Below, in pieces: positions 6,478 to 10,285 of a DNA stretch of 10,285 nucleotides; the first letter of the stretch is position 1, and every line of letters begins with the position of its first letter. Position numbers and translations under genes: made by a program. Source of the stretch: Alphaproteobacteria bacterium (GTDB taxonomy: Bacteria > Pseudomonadota > Alphaproteobacteria > UBA828). The stretch lies in NCBI GenBank assembly GCA_030604165.1, contig JAUVWK010000068.1, positions 1 to 10,285 of the forward strand. Direction: 5' to 3'. The notes under the pieces are model-generated. The model was not told the origin of the DNA. It saw only the letters and a list, made by a program, of their open reading frames with translations, and did no database searches.

Positions 6478-7215
6478 ATGCTCGGCAGGATATTGCTGCC
6501 GGCCGTGATCGTCGGCGTTCTCGCCGGCGGCTTGCTCACGGCGCTGCAGCAAATCGAGGTCGTCCCGCTCATCCTCGAAGCCGAGACTTACGAGAACGGT
6601 GTTGTGGCGAGCGGCGGCGAGGCCCAGGCGCACGCCGACGGGACGCATGATCATGGGGCCAGCGCGGGCGAGGCACAGAGCTTGGATTCCGAAAACGGCT
6701 TGGAGCGCACCGGCTATTCGCTGCTTGCGAACGTGGTGACGGCGGCCGGATTCGGTCTGCTGCTGTCCGCCGCCTTTACGCTGCTGGGCGTCGCCGGTCG
6801 GCGCGTCGACTGGCGCAAGGGACTGCTTTGGGGGCTGGCGGGCTTCGGCGCGGTCCAGCTCGCGCCGGCGCTCGGGCTGCCGCCCGGATTGCCCGGCAGC
6901 GCTGCCGTTGCCCTGGAAGCGCGGCAAACATGGTGGCTTCTGACCGCGGTCTTGACGGCGCTCGGGCTCGGGCTGATCGCGTTCGCGCCATGCCCGTATC
7001 TGCGCGTGCTTGGCGTGGTGCCGATCGTCATCCCGCATCTGGTCGGCGCGCCTCTGGCGGAACCGTCGGCCGGCCTCGTGCCGCACGAGCTGGCGGTGCG
7101 CTACGTCTATGCCTCGCTGCTCACCAATGCCGTGTTTTGGCTGGCGCTGGGCGCGCTGACGGCGCACCTGCACGGGCTGTTCGCAGCCCGGCGAGAGCAA
7201 GCGGCAGCGGCCTGA
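6478..7215 (+). CDS. cbtA: Cobalt transporter subunit CbtA
   Basis: Integral membrane protein of 245 aa, within the usual CbtA size. Hydrophobic segments lie at about 5-25, 81-103, 114-133, 152-171, 173-190 and 212-236. The first helix is followed by the family-type QQIEVVPLILEAETYE (24-39), then a polar loop with a short His cluster (HADGTHDHG, 52-60) that could capture metal. Later conserved parts include LLWGLAGFGAVQLAPALGLPP (about 116-136), RQTWWLLTA (149-157) and PHLVGAP (186-192). It starts 18 bases after cbtB with a GGAGG ribosome site. It should work with CbtB as the cobalt permease of the operon; the energy source for this family is not evident from sequence. It is the last gene before a terminator-like hairpin. 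Confidence 0.92.
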   Translation: MLGRILLPAVIVGVLAGGLLTALQQIEVVPLILEAETYENGVVASGGEAQAHADGTHDHGASAGEAQSLDSENGLERTGYSLLANVVTAAGFGLLLSAAFTLLGVAGRRVDWRKGLLWGLAGFGAVQLAPALGLPPGLPGSAAVALEARQTWWLLTAVLTALGLGLIAFAPCPYLRVLGVVPIVIPHLVGAPLAEPSAGLVPHELAVRYVYASLLTNAVFWLALGALTAHLHGLFAARREQAAAA

Positions 7216-7220
7216 CCCTT

Positions 7221-7261
7221 CGCCTCTCTCCGGCGCCTCTCTCCGGCGCAACGGCGTTTTT
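7221..7261 (+). terminator. Weak terminator-like hairpin after cbtA, built on a 13-bp tandem repeat
   Basis: CGCCTCTCTCCGG occurs twice in tandem (7221-7233 and 7234-7246), each copy followed by CG. GCGCC (7233-7237) pairs perfectly with GGCGC (7245-7249); alternatively CGCC (7234-7237) pairs with GGCG (7253-7256), which runs directly into five T residues (7257-7261). The stems are only 4-5 bp, so termination may be partial. It is the only candidate between the nitrile hydratase operon and pckA. Confidence 0.35.
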
Positions 7262-7283
7262 CCCGCGTCTTCCCGGGGCGTGC

Positions 7284-7312
7284 TTGAATCGCTCAATTGA
7301 TGGGTGTTGAAT
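7284..7312 (+). promoter_or_regulatory. Candidate sigma-70-type promoter of pckA
   Basis: TTGAAT (7284-7289) and TTGAAT (7307-7312) are separated by 17 bases, and each matches its consensus (TTGACA, TATAAT) at four of six positions. A perfect 8-bp palindrome, TCAATTGA (7293-7300), lies in the spacer and could be an operator. The block is AT-rich relative to its surroundings and lies about 90 bases before the pckA start. The remaining leader (7313-7399) shows no clear structure. Confidence 0.35.
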
Positions 7313-7399
7313 AGCGCCGACGTACGCTGCCGTGCTGCGGCCTGCGGCCGAGCCCAACGTGCGCTGGTCAACATCAAGAAGTTACACCGCGGGAATCCC

Positions 7400-9007
7400 A
7401 TGGAACAAAAAGGACCGCAGATCAGCAGCCACGGGCTGGATAGACTGGGCTTGCGCGATATCAAAACGGCACACTGGAATTACGCCGCGCCCGCGCTTTA
7501 CGAGGAAGTGGTTCGCCGCGACGAGGGCATCATCGCCGAGGGCGGCGCGTTGGTCGTGCGAACCGGCGAACATACGGGCCGTTCGCCGAACGATAAATTT
7601 ACCGTCCGCGAGCCGTCCACCGAGGCCGACATCTGGTGGGGCGATGTCAACCGGCCGTTCGAGGCCGAGGTCTTCGACAGCATCCACGCGCGCCTGCTGG
7701 ACTACCTGCGGGGCAAGGAGGTCTTCGTTCAGGATTGCTACGCCGGCGCCGATCCCTCTTTTCGCCTGTCGATCCGCGCGATATCGGAATATGCCTGGCA
7801 CAGCCTGTTCGCCCGCAACCTGTTCATCAATCCGCCCGCCGAGGACCTGGCCCGCCACGAGCCCGAGTTCACCATCATCCAGGCGCCGGGGTTCAACGCC
7901 GATCCGGCGGCCGACGGCACCAATTCCGAGACCGCCATCCTGGTCAATTTCGCCAAGAAGCTGGTGCTCATCGCCGGCACCTCCTACGCCGGCGAATGCA
8001 AGAAGTCGGTGTTCACCATTCTCAACTTCCTGCTGCCGGCGCGCGGCGTTTTGCCGATGCATTGCTCGGTCAATGTCGGATCGGATGGCGGCGCGGCGGT
8101 GTTTTTCGGCCTCTCCGGCACCGGCAAGACGACGCTCTCGGCCGATCCGCGGCGCACCTTGATCGGCGACGACGAGCACGGTTGGAGCCAGGACGGCTTG
8201 TTCAATTTCGAAAGCGGCTGCTATGCCAAGGTGATCCGCCTGTCGCAAGAGGCCGAGCCCGAGATTTATGCCACCACCGGCAGGTTCGGCACCGTGCTCG
8301 AAAACGTGGTGGTCGATCCGCAAAGCCGGGCGCTCGATCTGGATGACGCGCAACTCACCGAGAACACGCGCGGCGCCTACCCGCTCTCCTTTATCCCGAA
8401 CGCCAGCCCGACCGGAGTCGCCGGGCATCCCAAGACGGTCATCATGTTGACGGCGGACGCCTTCGGCGTGCTGCCGCCGATTGCGCGGCTCAGCCCGGCG
8501 CAGGCCATGTACCATTTTCTGTCCGGCTACACGGCCAAGGTCGCGGGCACCGAAAAAGGGCTCGGCAAGGAGCCCCAGGCGACCTTTTCCACCTGTTTCG
8601 GCGCGCCGTTCATGCCGCGCCATCCTTCGGTCTATGCGCGCATGCTGCGCGACCGTATCGAGCAGACCGGCGCCTCGTGCTGGCTGGTCAACACGGGCTG
8701 GACCGGCGGCGCCTACGGGGTCGGCAGCCGCATGAGCATCGCCTATACCCGGGCCTTGCTACGCGCGGCCCTCGACGGCACGCTCGACGACGTGCCCATG
8801 TCGCGCGACAATCTGTTCGGCCTCGAAGTCCCGCAAAGCTGCCCGGACGTGCCGGAATCGGTGCTCAATCCGCGCGGCACCTGGGGCGACAAGGCGGCCT
8901 ACGACACCATGGCCCGCGACCTGGTGGGGCGGTTCCACAAGAACTTCACCCAGTTCGAGTCCCATGTCGGCGACGAGGTAAAGGCGGCGGCGCCCAAGGC
9001 CGCCTGA
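7400..9007 (+). CDS. pckA: Phosphoenolpyruvate carboxykinase (ATP)
   Basis: Cytosolic enzyme converting oxaloacetate and ATP to phosphoenolpyruvate, CO2 and ADP, the first committed step of gluconeogenesis from organic acids. The 535-aa protein matches the ATP-dependent family (about 530-540). Visible sites are TGRSPNDKF (59-67, with substrate Arg61), Lys201/Lys202 and His221 for Mn2+ and oxaloacetate, the P-loop GLSGTGKTTLS (237-247, Lys243), the kinase-2 acidic pair in GDDEHGW (256-262), and ENTRGAYPL further on. The chosen ATG gives the usual N-terminus (GLDRLGLRDIKTAHWNYAAPALYEE). The frame is open back to an ATG at 7304, but those extra residues are Arg/Ala-rich and unlike the family. 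The ribosome site is weak. In rhizobia and other alphaproteobacteria pckA lies beside chvI; here it is about 4.5 kb away. Confidence 0.97.
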   Translation: MEQKGPQISSHGLDRLGLRDIKTAHWNYAAPALYEEVVRRDEGIIAEGGALVVRTGEHTGRSPNDKFTVREPSTEADIWWGDVNRPFEAEVFDSIHARLLDYLRGKEVFVQDCYAGADPSFRLSIRAISEYAWHSLFARNLFINPPAEDLARHEPEFTIIQAPGFNADPAADGTNSETAILVNFAKKLVLIAGTSYAGECKKSVFTILNFLLPARGVLPMHCSVNVGSDGGAAVFFGLSGTGKTTLSADPRRTLIGDDEHGWSQDGLFNFESGCYAKVIRLSQEAEPEIYATTGRFGTVLENVVVDPQSRALDLDDAQLTENTRGAYPLSFIPNASPTGVAGHPKTVIMLTADAFGVLPPIARLSPAQAMYHFLSGYTAKVAGTEKGLGKEPQATFSTCFGAPFMPRHPSVYARMLRDRIEQTGASCWLVNTGWTGGAYGVGSRMSIAYTRALLRAALDGTLDDVPMSRDNLFGLEVPQSCPDVPESVLNPRGTWGDKAAYDTMARDLVGRFHKNFTQFESHVGDEVKAAAPKAA

Positions 9008-9862
9008 CTATCGCGCGGCGCTCGCGGGTTTGCTCGCGGGCTTTGACGCGGGTTGGCGCCAGTCGTCTTCGGGCGAGGTGATCTCGCGAAACCCGTTGAT
9101 CGTTTGGGCGCTTTCCTTCGGCAAGCCGAGCATGTTGACCGAAATGGTCTTGCCGAACACGTTCTCGGCCAAGCCGAGGAAATTGTCCGGGTTGAACAGC
9201 CGCGGCAGGTGCCAGTAGAGCCGATAGTCGAGTGCGAAGAGTTGCTTGATCAAGCTCGCCGACTGCTCGCGCCGGTCATTTTCCAGATACAAGACGGGTC
9301 GCTGGCTGCGAATGGTCGCGTCCGCGCCCGTGATCACTTCGCCTTCCATGCCCTCCACGTCGATCTTGATGAAATGGCAGGCCTTGAGTCTGAAGGCGTC
9401 GAGCGGCATGACCGGAACCGGCTCGCCGCCGGCCGACCCGCCGACCGCCACGCCGCCGAAATTACCCTCGGCCCCATAATCGACGCGCGGCACGGTGGTG
9501 CGACCCGGCTGCCGCCCGGCCGCCGCGTGATAGGTGTGGACGTTGCCAAGCCCGCCGAGCGCCACGTTGGCGCAGAGGATTTGCAAAAGCTCGCGCTGGG
9601 GTTCCAGGGCCAGCACCGCGCCCTTCGGTCCGACCGCCTTGGCGAAGAACACCGTGTGGCTGCCCATATTGGCGCCGACTTCGATCACGATCTGACCGGG
9701 TTTCACGAGCTGGCGAAACAGCGCGACCTCGCCTTCCGAGTATTCGCCGTAGAGGTCTAGCGAGCGGCCGACATACTGATCGGTGGTCAAATAGAGCATC
9801 GGGCCGTGGCGGCATTGCCGCAGGCGGGCGCGCTCTCCCTCGAACAACATCTCGCCGCTCAT
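9008..9862 (-). CDS. FkbM-family SAM-dependent methyltransferase
   Basis: A 284-aa cytosolic methyltransferase. SAM-binding motif I is IVIEVGANMGSHTVFFAK (58-75), motif II is around VLALEPQRELLQILCANV (83-100), and the FkbM-typical KIDVEGMEGEVITGA lies at 166-180, followed by RPVLYLEND (188-196). FkbM enzymes usually O-methylate sugars or small metabolites; in bacteria they often modify polysaccharides or surface glycans, but the substrate here is unknown. The C-terminus has a low-complexity tail, PASK repeated twice and then PASA (271-282). The ATG at 9860-9862 has AGAGG 9 bases upstream. Its stop (9008-9010) directly abuts the stop of convergent pckA, leaving no room for a separate terminator. 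It is divergent from the right-edge gene, with two CtrA-like boxes between them. Confidence 0.9.
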   Translation of the reverse strand: MSGEMLFEGERARLRQCRHGPMLYLTTDQYVGRSLDLYGEYSEGEVALFRQLVKPGQIVIEVGANMGSHTVFFAKAVGPKGAVLALEPQRELLQILCANVALGGLGNVHTYHAAAGRQPGRTTVPRVDYGAEGNFGGVAVGGSAGGEPVPVMPLDAFRLKACHFIKIDVEGMEGEVITGADATIRSQRPVLYLENDRREQSASLIKQLFALDYRLYWHLPRLFNPDNFLGLAENVFGKTISVNMLGLPKESAQTINGFREITSPEDDWRQPASKPASKPASAAR

Positions 9863-9942
9863 CGCTGGTTGCCTCTGAAGCAGTTCTCCGCGCGGGTGCC
9901 GCCCGGCAGTCGCGGGCCACCGATGTCCCCGTTATGAAACGG

Positions 9943-9957
9943 TTAATCATCGATTAG
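9943..9957 (+). promoter_or_regulatory. CtrA-like box 1 in the divergent region
   Basis: TTAA-TCATCGA-TTAG matches the alphaproteobacterial CtrA site TTAA-N7-TTAA at seven of eight fixed positions. It overlaps a perfect inverted repeat, TAATC-ATC-GATTA (9944-9956), and lies 81 bases upstream of the methyltransferase start. An adjacent hairpin, CCGTT-ATGA-AACGG (9929-9942), flanks it on the left. Confidence 0.45.
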
Positions 9958-9978
9958 GACAATTATCGCAGTATCTCC

Positions 9979-9993
9979 TTAACCATAATTGAA
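9979..9993 (+). promoter_or_regulatory. CtrA-like box 2 in the divergent region
   Basis: TTAA-CCATAAT-TGAA also matches TTAA-N7-TTAA at seven of eight fixed positions and includes TTAACCAT, common in real CtrA sites. It contains CATAAT (9984-9989), which could be a -10 box for the right-edge gene, so a regulator bound here would cover the promoter. Two such sites 36 bp apart are unlikely in DNA this GC-rich. Confidence 0.45.
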
Positions 9994-10159
9994 CGGGCGA
10001 AGGGCGCATGTCAGATTTGGAACCCCGCCACGGCGGGCGTCTCCAGTATTGCGTACCGCGCGGGCTTGTTGGTTATCGGCTCGGCGACCCCTGTCGGCGC
10101 GGTATGCGTGGCGCCGTCCCGCGCCGCTGCGCTCGGCGATCCTAAGCGCCCGGGCCGGC

Positions 10160-10285
10160 ATGGCACTCGGATCCACCACCAAGGTTGGGCGCAAAGTCAG
10201 TATTGCCGCCCTGGTGCTGCTGCTGCCGCTGGTTATTTTCATGGTGCTGGTGCTGCGGGAGAAAAGCAGCGACATCGAGTTCACC
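10160..10285 (+). CDS. Membrane-anchored protein, N-terminus only (possible signalling/chemotaxis protein)
   Basis: Only 42 codons are visible, open to the right edge. The product begins with a short basic segment (MALGSTTKVGRKV), then a strongly hydrophobic helix at about 14-32 (rich in Leu, Val, Ile), then the charged LREKSSDIEFT. This is the usual start of a sensor with one anchor helix followed by a periplasmic domain, such as a methyl-accepting chemotaxis protein, histidine kinase or cyclic-di-GMP enzyme; the REK...I.F pattern after the helix is common in such proteins of Rhodospirillales-like bacteria. The ribosome site is weak. CtrA-like boxes about 170-215 bases upstream would suit a motility or signalling gene. 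The identity is an inference from very little sequence. Confidence 0.5.
   Translation, partial: MALGSTTKVGRKVSIAALVLLLPLVIFMVLVLREKSSDIEFT

Noticed and set aside
6277..7464. Minus-strand 395-codon frame across cbtB, cbtA and the pckA leader
   Set aside because: It runs antisense to clear CbtB and CbtA proteins and encodes Gln/Arg-rich sequence typical of shadow frames.
7382..8623. Minus-strand 413-codon frame opposite pckA
   Set aside because: It mirrors pckA codons; pckA has all expected motifs and the antisense product has none.
10008..10145. Small 45-codon plus-strand frame before the right-edge gene
   Set aside because: It begins with ATG after a GAAGGG run, but the product is Arg-rich with no recognisable features, typical of chance frames here, and the ribosome-site spacing (3 bases) is too short. 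An upstream leader peptide cannot be excluded.

Overview
The window is high-GC, densely coded DNA that looks alphaproteobacterial. The evidence is a ChvG/ChvI-type acid/envelope two-component pair, an ATP-dependent PEP carboxykinase (pckA) close by as in many alphaproteobacteria, and near-consensus CtrA boxes (TTAA-N7-TTAA) in the last intergenic region. No RNA genes, CRISPR arrays or insertion sequences were seen.

Layout. (1) 1-4338, all minus strand and read right to left: a MATE-family exporter, then the response regulator chvI, the sensor kinase chvG and a secreted M23-family peptidase cut by the left edge. chvI has its own likely promoter, with a TATAAT -10 box and two near-identical 16-bp repeats upstream. 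(2) 4339-4495: a divergent control region with a large imperfect palindrome. (3) 4496-7215, plus strand: a compact operon for a cobalt-type nitrile hydratase. It holds an alpha subunit with the CTLCSC metal site, a beta subunit split into two separate genes joined at a TGATG stop/start, a nitrile hydratase accessory (activator-like) protein, and the cobalt transporter subunits CbtB and CbtA. (4) 7216-9007: a spacer with a weak terminator-like hairpin and a candidate promoter, then pckA. (5) 9008-9862, minus strand: an FkbM-family methyltransferase whose stop codon abuts that of pckA. (6) 9863-10285: a divergent control region with two CtrA-like boxes, then the first 42 codons of a membrane-anchored protein that runs off the right edge.

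How it fits together. The central operon is a self-contained metalloenzyme module: cobalt uptake (CbtA/B), an activator-like protein for metal loading, and a three-polypeptide enzyme (alpha, beta-N, beta-C) that should hydrate a nitrile to an amide. The three-polypeptide layout resembles thiocyanate hydrolase and toyocamycin nitrile hydratase rather than the usual two-subunit enzyme. No amidase, aldoxime dehydratase or local regulator gene is present, so substrate and inducer are unknown. In several alphaproteobacteria pckA lies next to chvI; here the exporter and the nitrile hydratase module sit between them, which suggests an insertion into a conserved housekeeping locus.
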